Positions 18,253 through 26,021 of a DNA stretch of 64,000 nt are shown here, in pieces. A program made the translations under genes and the position numbers. Each line of letters opens with the position of its first letter. The stretch's first letter is position 1. The notes under the pieces are model-generated. The model was not told where the DNA came from, ran no database searches, and saw nothing but the letters and a program-made list of their open reading frames with translations. The DNA lies in the NCBI RefSeq assembly GCF_963676665.1, contig NZ_OY781371.1, forward strand, positions 496,001 through 560,000, read 5' to 3'. The DNA comes from an uncultured Tolumonas sp. (GTDB taxonomy: Bacteria > Pseudomonadota > Gammaproteobacteria > Enterobacterales > Aeromonadaceae).

Positions 18253-19047
18253 GTGATTGTTTGGGCGATAGCGAATCAAAAAGGCGGCGTGGGTAAAACT
18301 ACAACTGTAGTGACACTTGCTGGCTGGTTGGCTCAGCAGGGACACCGTGTATTATTAATTGATACTGATCCACATGCATCGCTAACCAGTTACATGGGTT
18401 ATGACTCCGATGAGCTTTATGGCACTTTATATGAGCTGTTCAAAGCGCCGAGACAAACGCGAGGCGTTGTTGGTCGACTGACATTAAAAACCCAATTTGA
18501 AAATATCTCGCTGGTTCCTGCATCGATTACTTTAGCTACATTAGATCGCACATTAGGAACGAAAGAGGGGATGGGGTTGATCCTGAGTCGGGCCTTGCAA
18601 AGCGTTAAAGATCTGTATGATTACGTGCTTATCGATAGTCCTCCTGTTTTGGGGGTGATGATGATAAATGCAATGGCTGCCAGTGATCGAGTTATCGTGC
18701 CTGTTCAGACGGAGTTTTTGGCACAAAAAGGTCTTGAACGAATGATTAAGACTTTTACCTTAATGCAGCGAACGCGTCCTGGTGGTTTTCGTTACACCAT
18801 TGTACCAACGATGTTTGATCGTCGGACAAAAGCATCAGTACAAACATTAGATGCCATAAAGGAAGTGTATGGTGATAGTGTCTGGGGTGCTGTTATTCCG
18901 GTTGATACCAAATTTCGAGATGCAAGTTTATTACATACCCCCTTATCTGTTTTCGCTCCTGAAAGCCGTGGAGCCCAAGCTTATGCCAGTTTGCTGAAAT
19001 ATGTTCAGCAACAGGATAAGAAAATTAAGGAAGAAAGCGAGATATGA
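18253..19047 (+). CDS. parC: ParC-type ParA-like ATPase for polar positioning of chemotaxis arrays
   Basis: ParA/MinD-family ATPase. It starts at GTG 18253 (VIVWAIANQKGGVGKTTTVV), 7 bp after AGGGG; longer upstream frames overlap motD and are unlikely. The deviant Walker A lies at about residues 9-17, followed by DTDPHASLTSYMGYD and DSPPVLGVMMINA. Chromosome-partition ParA proteins come with ParB and parS; here the neighbours are motD and a CheW-like gene. In Vibrio and Pseudomonas the gene at this position (ParC; PA1462 type) localises chemotaxis arrays to the pole. Confidence 0.9.
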   Translation: MIVWAIANQKGGVGKTTTVVTLAGWLAQQGHRVLLIDTDPHASLTSYMGYDSDELYGTLYELFKAPRQTRGVVGRLTLKTQFENISLVPASITLATLDRTLGTKEGMGLILSRALQSVKDLYDYVLIDSPPVLGVMMINAMAASDRVIVPVQTEFLAQKGLERMIKTFTLMQRTRPGGFRYTIVPTMFDRRTKASVQTLDAIKEVYGDSVWGAVIPVDTKFRDASLLHTPLSVFAPESRGAQAYASLLKYVQQQDKKIKEESEI

Positions 19048-19790
19048 GTCAAGCCTCTCAGGCGAAAGCCATGCAAGACTACTTTCAGTCTTTGCTGAAT
19101 GATGTTGATACCTCTGAGGTTAAATCAGATCCCTCTGAAACACCCATGGCTATTCAACCTGCCCGAATGGCTATTCCTGAACCGGAATTACCGGTTGCTG
19201 AGCCAACGGTTGTCACTCAAGAAAGAACATTACAGCTCAATCAATTGTTATCGACAGTTAGTAATGTTGTGGAAGCACCTGAAGAACCAACTGTCATTGT
19301 GGTTCCGGCTGAGGTTGAGTCAGTACAACCAGAGTCTGTATGGCAAAACATATCACCTGAAAAAGAATTTCCGGCACTGTTTTTTACTGTTTCAGGCATT
19401 ACCTTTGCTGTGCCACTTACTGATTTAGGTGGCATTCATCAATTGCAAAAGGTAACTCCGCTATTTGGTAAACCAGAATGGTTTTCAGGTGTAATGACAC
19501 ATCGGGATACACAATTAAATGTCGTTGATAGTACTCGCTGGTTTATGCCTGAGCAGCAAAATAGCGAAGATTATCAATATCTAGTCATGTTAGGTGAAAG
19601 CCAATGGGGGATTGAGTGCCATACACTGATTGGCACGGAAACCTTACGTTATGAACAGATCAAATGGCGTGATAAACCAGGAAAACGTCCTTGGTTGGCT
19701 GGAATGGTAAAAGAAAAGCGGTGTGCACTACTGCATGTTCAGGAGTTGCTCACACTATTACAACAAGGTGTGAATATAGATGGTCAGTAA
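19044..19790 (+). CDS. parP: ParP-like protein with CheW domain (array-to-pole coupling)
   Basis: It is 248 residues with an N-terminal Pro/Glu/Val-rich disordered region (1-110) and a C-terminal CheW-like domain (about 110-245, beginning EFPALFFTVSGITFAVPL). In vibrios ParP links CheA arrays to the ParC polar anchor and slows CheA dissociation. The ATG overlaps the parC stop by 4 bp. Assignment rests on domain layout and on the parC-parP-cheW order; sequence identity to studied ParP could not be measured here. Confidence 0.82.
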   Translation: MSQASQAKAMQDYFQSLLNDVDTSEVKSDPSETPMAIQPARMAIPEPELPVAEPTVVTQERTLQLNQLLSTVSNVVEAPEEPTVIVVPAEVESVQPESVWQNISPEKEFPALFFTVSGITFAVPLTDLGGIHQLQKVTPLFGKPEWFSGVMTHRDTQLNVVDSTRWFMPEQQNSEDYQYLVMLGESQWGIECHTLIGTETLRYEQIKWRDKPGKRPWLAGMVKEKRCALLHVQELLTLLQQGVNIDGQ

Positions 19791-19859
19791 CTCGCTAGAT
19801 TGGCATATTATTGCTAGTTTTAATGGGGAAGCTGAATTGGCGAGGAAGGGAAAATCACT

Positions 19860-20348
19860 ATGAATCAAAAGAGAAATCTGGCTCAAAATGTTGCCGAAGA
19901 TGAAGTCCTGCAGTGGGTTACCTTTCAGCTGGATCGCGAAACTTACGGCATTAATGTTATGCAGGTGCAGGAAGTGCTGCGTTATACCGATATCGCACCT
20001 GTTCCTGGGGCGCCGGATTTCGTTCTGGGCATTATTAACCTGCGTGGCAACGTTGTAACAGTTATCGATACTCGCTCACGCTTTGGTTTAGATCCTGCAG
20101 AGATCACGGATAATTCACGTATCGTTATCATTGAAGCCGAGAAACAAGTTTTAGGTATCATGGTTGATAGCGTGGCTGAAGTTGTATATTTGCGTGCTTC
20201 TGAAATTGATACTGCACCAAGCGTTGGCACTGAAGAAAGCTCTAAGTTTATTCAGGGCGTTAGCAACCGTGACGGTGAGTTATTAATTTTGGTTGATTTG
20301 AACAAACTACTCTCTGATGAAGAGTGGGGCGAACTGAGTATGCTTTGA
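19860..20348 (+). CDS. cheW: Chemotaxis coupling protein CheW
   Basis: Adapter that joins MCPs to CheA. It is 162 residues, essentially only the CheW domain: QWVTFQLDRETYGINVMQVQEV, PDFVLGIINLRGNVVTVIDTR, VVDSVAEV-like MVDSVAEVVYL, and ILVDLNKLL near the end. An AGGAAGGG ribosome site precedes the ATG. A 69 bp gap separates it from parP and a weak terminator-like hairpin follows. Confidence 0.96.
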   Translation: MNQKRNLAQNVAEDEVLQWVTFQLDRETYGINVMQVQEVLRYTDIAPVPGAPDFVLGIINLRGNVVTVIDTRSRFGLDPAEITDNSRIVIIEAEKQVLGIMVDSVAEVVYLRASEIDTAPSVGTEESSKFIQGVSNRDGELLILVDLNKLLSDEEWGELSML

Positions 20349-20350
20349 TT

Positions 20351-20382
20351 CTCATCTTTAAGATGAGTATTTATTGTTTTTT
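20351..20382 (+). terminator. Weak terminator-like hairpin after cheW
   Basis: CTCATCTT-T-AAGATGAG (20351-20367) begins 3 bp after the cheW stop and is followed by TATTTATTGTTTTTTG. The stem is AT-rich and short, so it may only attenuate transcription into the DUF2802 gene. Confidence 0.45.
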
Positions 20383-20424
20383 GTGTATAAAGCGGGTTGT
20401 GAAACTGCAACGGTAATTTAGAAA

Positions 20425-20844
20425 ATGGATTATTTATCACAACCTTGGCTTCTTTCATTGATCGCTGTATCAATTTGTATGGCGGTTGGTCTCGGCGTCG
20501 CTGCATTTCATATTCGTCGGCTCTATCGTGTCCAGCATGCGATGGAGCTGATCGTGAAAGAATTAATAAAAACTCGTGATAGCAGTAAAAAGAAATTTGG
20601 TGAACTTCAGTCGGTATCACTTGGCGCTGGTCAAAAGCTGATTGAATTGGAACGTAAGCTGGTTGCCCTGAATGAAGTACAGCAAGAAATGAGTGTTCAA
20701 ACGCCAGAAAATAAATTGTACAGCCGTGCCGTTAAAATGGTTGAGTTAGGTGCTGGTATTGAAGAGATTATGCAGGAATGCGAACTCCCTAAAGCCGAAG
20801 CAGAACTGCTCCTTTCGCTGCATAAGCACCGTTCTGGTAATTAA
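20425..20844 (+). CDS. DUF2802 family protein downstream of cheW
   Basis: 139 residues: a short N-terminal segment, one transmembrane helix (about residues 9-30, LIAVSICMAVGLGVAAFHI), a coiled-coil (about 40-95, rich in Lys/Glu/Gln) and a C-terminal helix-turn-helix-like part (EEIMQECELPKAEAELLLSLHK). This matches the DUF2802 proteins that end the motCD-par-cheW block in Pseudomonas (PA1465 type). The function is unknown; gene order suggests a link to chemotaxis or motility. Its stop overlaps the end of the convergent flhX gene. Confidence 0.85.
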   Translation: MDYLSQPWLLSLIAVSICMAVGLGVAAFHIRRLYRVQHAMELIVKELIKTRDSSKKKFGELQSVSLGAGQKLIELERKLVALNEVQQEMSVQTPENKLYSRAVKMVELGAGIEEIMQECELPKAEAELLLSLHKHRSGN

Positions 20845-21146
20845 CGACGAATATCGATAGCGGTGCTGCCATCTGCGCGGCGCCAATGTTCCGGCGTTTT
20901 TCCTTGCAACACATAGGAATAGGCCAGAATTTCTGCAATAACTACGAATAAAGCCGGTGGAATAGCATCACCATCCTGCAAGATTGCTAACCGCTCCAGT
21001 AATTCTGGATCCTGATGTATATACATGCCTTGTTCCGCAGCTAACGATAATATCTGTTCTGCAGCCGATCCGCTGGCTCTTTGGCTAACAAAGGGTGCTT
21101 TATCACCATCATAAGTTAACCCTACTAATTCGGTATTTTTTTGCAT
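20841..21146 (-). CDS. flhX: FlhX: free-standing homologue of the FlhB C-terminal cytoplasmic fragment
   Basis: 101 residues aligning by eye with the part of FlhB after the NPTH cleavage site: VGLTYDGDKAPFVSQRASGSAAEQIL here matches the FlhB stretch from VALKYD onward, position by position in the conserved spots, split by the motif AEILAYSYVLQGK versus the FlhB VLAYVFQLQAYK. There is no transmembrane region and no NPTH. Proteins of this kind (FlhX/FhlB) can in some bacteria replace the FlhB fragment made by self-cleavage. The start lies 2 bp after the stop of the FliK-like gene, so the two are co-translated. The main flhB in this window is frameshifted exactly upstream of the corresponding domain. 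Confidence 0.88.
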   Translation of the reverse strand: MQKNTELVGLTYDGDKAPFVSQRASGSAAEQILSLAAEQGMYIHQDPELLERLAILQDGDAIPPALFVVIAEILAYSYVLQGKTPEHWRRADGSTAIDIRR

Positions 21147-21148
21147 AG

Positions 21149-23407
21149 TTAAACCTTTACTGAAAATCTGGATGAGGGATCCGGTGATATTGATGTTTCT
21201 TTTTTTATTTTTCCCTGACGTATTTGCAAGGTTTGTGGTGTTAACCCAAGCGATTGAAATCGTTGTTCCAATAATGGGTAGGTTTGCTTAATTAAATCCA
21301 CAGTAGCTGTTTTTTCTGCCACGATGGAGAGTGTTATTTCGGGTAACGCGATACGCGCCTGAAAACGAATGGGACCTAATTTACCTGGTTCAAGAGACAG
21401 TGAAATATTCCAGCCGCGTTCATCATCTTCCCGCGTATTTCGTTGTAAAGTCAGTGAACCAGGTTCCTCACCGGTATTTTGTGGTGGCAAGGGGAAATGT
21501 AAAAAAGAGGGTAATTGACCATTACTACCTGGTGTAGGTTGTGGCGGCATTCGAAATGACTCTACACTCTGTTCGCTAAGTTTATCTAATGCATTTAGCT
21601 GATTTTGCAGGTGATTTTGTTCTGTTGAGTTTGATTTAGTTTGTTGTGCAGCTTGATTTGTTTTTGCTCGCAGTTGAAGTAGTTGTACTAACCATTGCTG
21701 CATTGCTTTGCCATAAGCACCGTCACTATCGAGCGGCTGTAATAAGAATTGCATCCAACTACGCACATGATCACTGGTTTGCAACGGCGAGCTAAATTGT
21801 TGCAATAAGAGCTCTGCAGCTGAATTCAGACTCACTGGCAACGTTTCCGTAGAAACAGGCGTGTCTAAACGTGGTAAGCCTTGCTGTAACGAAGTCAGTA
21901 GTTGTTGCAGAACGGCAATGTTGTTTCCTTTATCATTTCGGCTGATCGCTTGAATGGGCAAAACACTATTTTCATTTTGAGTATCAGCGGTTGTCTTGAG
22001 TGAAACATCATTGGCTGACATCGGCGATACAGTTGGCAATATTGCTGCTTGCAGTTGCTGGGTAAGTTGTATTGTACTGTCTTGTAGAGACTCAAACCCA
22101 CTTTGATACTGATGCCATTCATCTGTGGTGGCCGGTAACCAAATCGGCATTGGTGACATCGTTTTTATTTGCGCCAGTAATTCGGGTGACTGCATGATCT
22201 TTGGTGCTGCTAACTGGAGTAACCAGCGATTTAAAATATCGGCTGTTTTGGAGTCAATCGATAATGTTGGGCTATTAGTTGTGCCTATGCTTGTGTTTTC
22301 AGAAGCAGTAGGTGTGTTGAGTGTATTCAGCGTGTTTTGAATACGATTAATACTGATAGTCGTAACTGGCTGATTATTAATTTCACTGAGTAAAGGGTTA
22401 TTTATTACCGGCTGTAAACGGCTTGGTAATGTAGTTTGTAGTGGCCCATTGTTGCTGGAATTAAACATTGGTTGCTGCAACAAACTTCGTAGCTGTTGAA
22501 CCAGTTCTTTGACCGGTTGTGGTAATGATGCGGTTTCTTGTGGTAATGATTGCAAGAAAGTTTTTAAGGCTAGATCAATGCTGCGCAGATTACTTGTGTT
22601 AGCTTGCAACGTCGTTTGTTGTTGAACGTCATTAGATGGGGTGTTTAGTTCACCCGATGCTATCGTTGTTTGGCTACTATTTACTGCCAATGGTGTTGCA
22701 GATATTGTTGGCGCGTTTTTGGGCTGTGCCAGTAAACTGAATATTTGTGATGTAATTTGCTGTATCAGTTGCCGTTGTGGTGGCGTGGCTAAAGCGGTTG
22801 GCGGAAAAATACCCGATTGAGTGAGTTGACCCTTTAGGGGTAGTGGTAAACTTTGCCAATGATCCTGAGTTAAGGCCAATTGGGATTGTAACAGGTAGTT
22901 CAGTATATTTTTCCCTAGCGCAGTATCAGGACCCAATGTAGCTGGTTGCTGCTGCATTAATTTTATGAGCGTTGAATATAAAGCATCACCGCTGATGCGT
23001 GTCCCAACGTCAGTTTTTAGTACCGTAGGCAAAGATGTGATTGGCGTTTGACTCAGCAGAGTGCTTAATTGGCGTAGTGATTGTTGTTGTTCTGTGTTGG
23101 GCTGCGCTATTGTGGTCGTCTCTGTTTTCCCTGGCTGTTGCTCAGTAATACGGTCACTTAGGGATTGTCGTTCAATATTTAATTGCTGTAATAGTGCTTG
23201 TAGTTTCTGGTCTACTTCTGTCGGTAATCGCCCTTGGGCTTTGCTTAGTTGCCCGACTAACTCCTGTACCGATTGGTAACGATTGGATAATGACACTAAT
23301 GTTGCATCAGTCGTTTCTGCGTCTGAATTTAATAGCGCCGCACCTCCGTTCGATGAAAGAGGTTTGGTGCTGAAACGGTCAATATTACTCAGTTTATCTT
23401 CCGGCAT
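21149..23407 (-). CDS. Second FliK-like hook-length control domain protein
   Basis: 752 residues, very rich in Gln, Leu, Thr, Ser and Pro over the first 640. It ends in a FliK_C-like domain (SLSLEPGKLGPIRFQARI at about 665-685, then a helix ending QSLGLTPQTLQIRQGK). Domain order is that of FliK, but it is much longer than the fliK at the left edge and is not in the structural operon. It pairs with flhX, which mimics the natural FliK partner FlhB-C. The likely role is in export switching or a second length check; this is inferred. A sigma-28 promoter lies about 57 bp upstream of the start. Confidence 0.85.
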   Translation of the reverse strand: MPEDKLSNIDRFSTKPLSSNGGAALLNSDAETTDATLVSLSNRYQSVQELVGQLSKAQGRLPTEVDQKLQALLQQLNIERQSLSDRITEQQPGKTETTTIAQPNTEQQQSLRQLSTLLSQTPITSLPTVLKTDVGTRISGDALYSTLIKLMQQQPATLGPDTALGKNILNYLLQSQLALTQDHWQSLPLPLKGQLTQSGIFPPTALATPPQRQLIQQITSQIFSLLAQPKNAPTISATPLAVNSSQTTIASGELNTPSNDVQQQTTLQANTSNLRSIDLALKTFLQSLPQETASLPQPVKELVQQLRSLLQQPMFNSSNNGPLQTTLPSRLQPVINNPLLSEINNQPVTTISINRIQNTLNTLNTPTASENTSIGTTNSPTLSIDSKTADILNRWLLQLAAPKIMQSPELLAQIKTMSPMPIWLPATTDEWHQYQSGFESLQDSTIQLTQQLQAAILPTVSPMSANDVSLKTTADTQNENSVLPIQAISRNDKGNNIAVLQQLLTSLQQGLPRLDTPVSTETLPVSLNSAAELLLQQFSSPLQTSDHVRSWMQFLLQPLDSDGAYGKAMQQWLVQLLQLRAKTNQAAQQTKSNSTEQNHLQNQLNALDKLSEQSVESFRMPPQPTPGSNGQLPSFLHFPLPPQNTGEEPGSLTLQRNTREDDERGWNISLSLEPGKLGPIRFQARIALPEITLSIVAEKTATVDLIKQTYPLLEQRFQSLGLTPQTLQIRQGKIKKETSISPDPSSRFSVKV

Positions 23408-23463
23408 AAGGCATTAATGTCATTTAATTTTGAATGAGTTGGCGTGTGCTGGCATACTTATTT

Positions 23464-23490
23464 CTATCGGCAAATAAATTCCCTGGTTTA
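23464..23490 (-). promoter_or_regulatory. Sigma-28 (FliA) promoter for fliK2-flhX
   Basis: Read on the minus strand: TAAA, 15 bases, GCCGATAG. The FliA consensus is TAAA-N15-GCCGATAA, so spacing is exact and only the last base differs. The -10 end is 57 bp from the ATG at 23407. This places the FliK-like/FlhX pair in the late flagellar regulon. Confidence 0.78.
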
Positions 23491-23553
23491 GTTTTATCTG
23501 CATACTTGCCTACGGAATGCTTCACCGAACAAACGGGAGCTTAGAACATTATC

Positions 23554-24393
23554 ATGATGCCAATTCGAAAACTGTTATCAGTTATAGTCTGTGGCCTTTT
23601 TTCTTATACAACTGCAGCGTCTGCAGCCACTGTGACAGAAAATCGTGCACCAGCTCAGCCAGATATTTTGGCAACACATATTTCTTCTGATTATCCTTCC
23701 GGACCTGGTGGTTCAACCGATTCATTCCCTACATTCAACCGTGCAATGTGGTGGTTTAACTATGACATCATGGATAAGCATGTTTTACGTCCCGTTGTTC
23801 ATGGTTATGTTAAGTGGGTTCCTACGCCATTCCGTACAGGGGTGAGTAACTTCGTTAACAACTTAGAAGAACCAAATAATGTCGTGAACAACATGTTATT
23901 AGGCGAGGTTAAACATTCAGGTGCCAGTTTGGCGCGTTTTTCTTTGAACTCTACTGTTGGTATGTTGGGGTTGTTTGATATCGCAACTGACATGGGAATT
24001 GATCGTCATAGAATGACGATGTCGACAGTGTTAGGTCGGGCTAAAGTCACGCAAGGGCCATATTTTATGATCCCGGTTGCTGGTCCAATGACGTTGCGTA
24101 GCGGTATCGGTAGAGTTGTTGATAGTCTTTACTGGCCGTACAGCTATATGGGCACGTCGGTAACTCTTGCGAAATTTGCCATTGATGGTTTAGATGCGCG
24201 TTCGAAAGTGATCGATCAGGAATCTATTATTGATAATGCGTTTGATCCTTATATCACTACCCGCGATTTTTATTTGCAGTATGAAGAAGCGAAAGTCCAG
24301 GGTAAAAAAGCGGCTGAAATGGGCTCGGCTACAAAAAGTGACCCCGCTGCAGATGCTGAAGTTGAAAAGTATTTAGATGAAATTGATAAATGA
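23554..24393 (+). CDS. mlaA: MlaA (VacJ) family outer-membrane lipid asymmetry protein
   Basis: MlaA sits in the outer membrane and removes misplaced phospholipids from the outer leaflet for the MlaFEDBC system. It is 279 residues, with a signal peptide (cleavage likely after ASA, residue about 24) and the MlaA domain (FNRAMWWFNYDIMDKHVLRPV, NFVNNLEEPNNVVNNMLLGE, RFSLNSTVGMLGLFDIA). Usual family members are lipoproteins; here I see no lipobox with Cys at the cleavage site (the only nearby Cys, in VIVCGL, has Val at -1). An ATG three bases later is an alternative start. The gene is followed by a strong bidirectional terminator. Confidence 0.93.
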   Translation: MMPIRKLLSVIVCGLFSYTTAASAATVTENRAPAQPDILATHISSDYPSGPGGSTDSFPTFNRAMWWFNYDIMDKHVLRPVVHGYVKWVPTPFRTGVSNFVNNLEEPNNVVNNMLLGEVKHSGASLARFSLNSTVGMLGLFDIATDMGIDRHRMTMSTVLGRAKVTQGPYFMIPVAGPMTLRSGIGRVVDSLYWPYSYMGTSVTLAKFAIDGLDARSKVIDQESIIDNAFDPYITTRDFYLQYEEAKVQGKKAAEMGSATKSDPAADAEVEKYLDEIDK

Positions 24394-24400
24394 ATAAACA

Positions 24401-24431
24401 AGAAGGCGTAACTAAGTTAGTTACGCCTTCT
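24401..24431. terminator. Bidirectional terminator between mlaA and the GH4 gene
   Basis: AGAAGGCGTAACTAA and TTAGTTACGCCTTCT form a perfect 15-base inverted repeat with one base between (the real loop is a few bases larger). It lies between convergent genes; short T-rich tracts follow on both sides. Confidence 0.8.
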
Positions 24432-24444
24432 GTCTTTATAGCAA

Positions 24445-25806
24445 TTATTTCAGATAGTCGAGATACGGTGACTGACGTGAAATCATCAGATCAACCAATT
24501 CGGGAATACAGCGGCATTTGTCATTAACCGAATCGACCAGTAATGCCTGAATAACCAGTTCTCGGGATTGGTTTAACACGGCTTCGGCGGTCAAATCATG
24601 CACCGCCACCTGATTGCCTAACAACCCGCCAATGCCTGCAGGCATATCTAATTTAATGCCGTGAATACCTTTGCTATCGATAATCGCCGGCACTTCCACA
24701 GAGATAAATTCTGGTAACTGTTTGATATAGCCTTTGTTCGGAATATTCACAGCAGCTTCTTCATACCCCGAGTTGGTGAGAATACCTTCAATGATCGGAA
24801 CGACTCGCTCTTTGAGTTTCAGCTCAATTTTCGGTTCAATATGACCTAAGTAATTACGATAGAACGCATAGAAATCAAGAATGCCACGGTGATCGCTGAC
24901 TTCATAAGCCCAGCGGATATATTCACCAAAATGGCTGTCGCCAGTGATGGGAAGATAGTTAAATTTCTCTAAAATTTCCTTAAACAGTGTTCTGTCTGCC
25001 CAAGGATAAGCGCTGTCAATGCCGCCCATCGCATCGCGCTCAGTCGCACCTTCGGTTTCGATTAATTTGCCATGTTTACGGGTGTAATTAAGGATGTCGC
25101 TAAAACCCGGCAATTTCTCAAAGTAAGCGGGCGCTTTGGCGCGAATATCAGCATAAGCATCTTTACCTGAATCGCGATAATTAGCATTCAGCAGCACACT
25201 GAAATGGTTCAATCCACCGGCACGCAACGCTAAATTCTCAAATGGCGTATTTAAGATCTCTGGCAGATAACGTTCCAGCGATGCGATTTCATGACACATG
25301 CCAATGAAGTTCAGTTGCGGGAATTTACGGTGCACGGTAGTACAAATGCGGCTCATTGGATTGGAGTAGTTGAAGATCCAGGCATCCGGGCAGATAGCCG
25401 CGATGTCTTCACAGATCGCCAGAATAGGTGGAATGATGCGCAGGGAATGGAATAAACCACCGGGGCCGCCATTTTCACCATAGACTTGTTTGATGCCGTA
25501 TTGCTGTGGTAATTGCCAGTCCATATCCCACAGTGCAAATCGATCACCGACTTCAATCGAGATCATAATAAAGCCAGCACCTTTCAGTGCTTCTTTTCGA
25601 TTGGTAGTCGCGCTGATAGTAAATGGCAGATCTTGTTCGGCAATAAAGCGACGAGCGGTCTCTTCGGTTAATGCTAACGCTTTGGGGTTGATATCGTGCA
25701 ATACGATTGCGCTGCCTGCCAGTGTTTTGCTCTGAAAAATATCACCTAATGTGCCATAACCGAATTGAGCACTACCTGCACCGATAAGGACGATTTTGGT
25801 TGTCAT
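24445..25806 (-). CDS. Family 4 glycoside hydrolase (alpha-galactosidase/alpha-glucosidase/alpha-galacturonidase type)
   Basis: NAD- and metal-dependent GH4 enzyme that works by a redox-elimination mechanism. It is 453 residues with an N-terminal Rossmann motif (IVLIGAGSAQFGYGTLGDI), the FNYSNPMSR segment and the metal-site motif GMCHEI at about residue 175. CNVP motifs mark the 6-phospho-specific GH4 enzymes, CHS marks MelA, and CHE motifs are reported for alpha-galacturonidases and relatives, so a non-phosphorylated alpha-glycoside or uronide substrate is more likely. AGGAGA precedes the ATG. It is divergent from a LysR gene, with no transporter next to it. Confidence 0.85.
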   Translation of the reverse strand: MTTKIVLIGAGSAQFGYGTLGDIFQSKTLAGSAIVLHDINPKALALTEETARRFIAEQDLPFTISATTNRKEALKGAGFIMISIEVGDRFALWDMDWQLPQQYGIKQVYGENGGPGGLFHSLRIIPPILAICEDIAAICPDAWIFNYSNPMSRICTTVHRKFPQLNFIGMCHEIASLERYLPEILNTPFENLALRAGGLNHFSVLLNANYRDSGKDAYADIRAKAPAYFEKLPGFSDILNYTRKHGKLIETEGATERDAMGGIDSAYPWADRTLFKEILEKFNYLPITGDSHFGEYIRWAYEVSDHRGILDFYAFYRNYLGHIEPKIELKLKERVVPIIEGILTNSGYEEAAVNIPNKGYIKQLPEFISVEVPAIIDSKGIHGIKLDMPAGIGGLLGNQVAVHDLTAEAVLNQSRELVIQALLVDSVNDKCRCIPELVDLMISRQSPYLDYLK

Positions 25807-25984
25807 GAAAAGTCTCCTGATAAATCAGTTTGTGTTTGTTTCAATGAGTTGAATTAACACTGGCATTCATGAAGATCTGGCATGAGATGAATTTTTTCCC
25901 GTAGATCTTGGGTGTAAATGCCCGCTTGCCAATGATATTAGGGAGTGCACAGACATTTAGGAAATGGTAGTTTTTAGCTTAGTA

Positions 25985-25999
25985 ATTGATTAAATCAAT
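25985..25999. promoter_or_regulatory. Candidate LysR-type operator in the GH4/lysR divergent region
   Basis: ATTGATT-A-AATCAAT is a perfect dyad and fits the T-N11-A pattern of LysR-family sites. It is 22 bp before the lysR ATG, suitable for autoregulation. No experimental support. Confidence 0.45.
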
Positions 26000-26021
26000 T
26001 TCATAACTAAGGGCTGTGATC

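Noticed and set aside
18253-19047. Chromosome or plasmid partition ParA
   Set aside because: There is no parB or parS-like repeat nearby, and flanking motD and CheW-domain genes fit the chemotaxis ParC role.
19801-19815. Sigma-54-like TGGCATATTATTGCT upstream of cheW
   Set aside because: The GG and GC elements are nine rather than ten bases apart and the rest of the -24 box is poor; spacing is strict for sigma-54.
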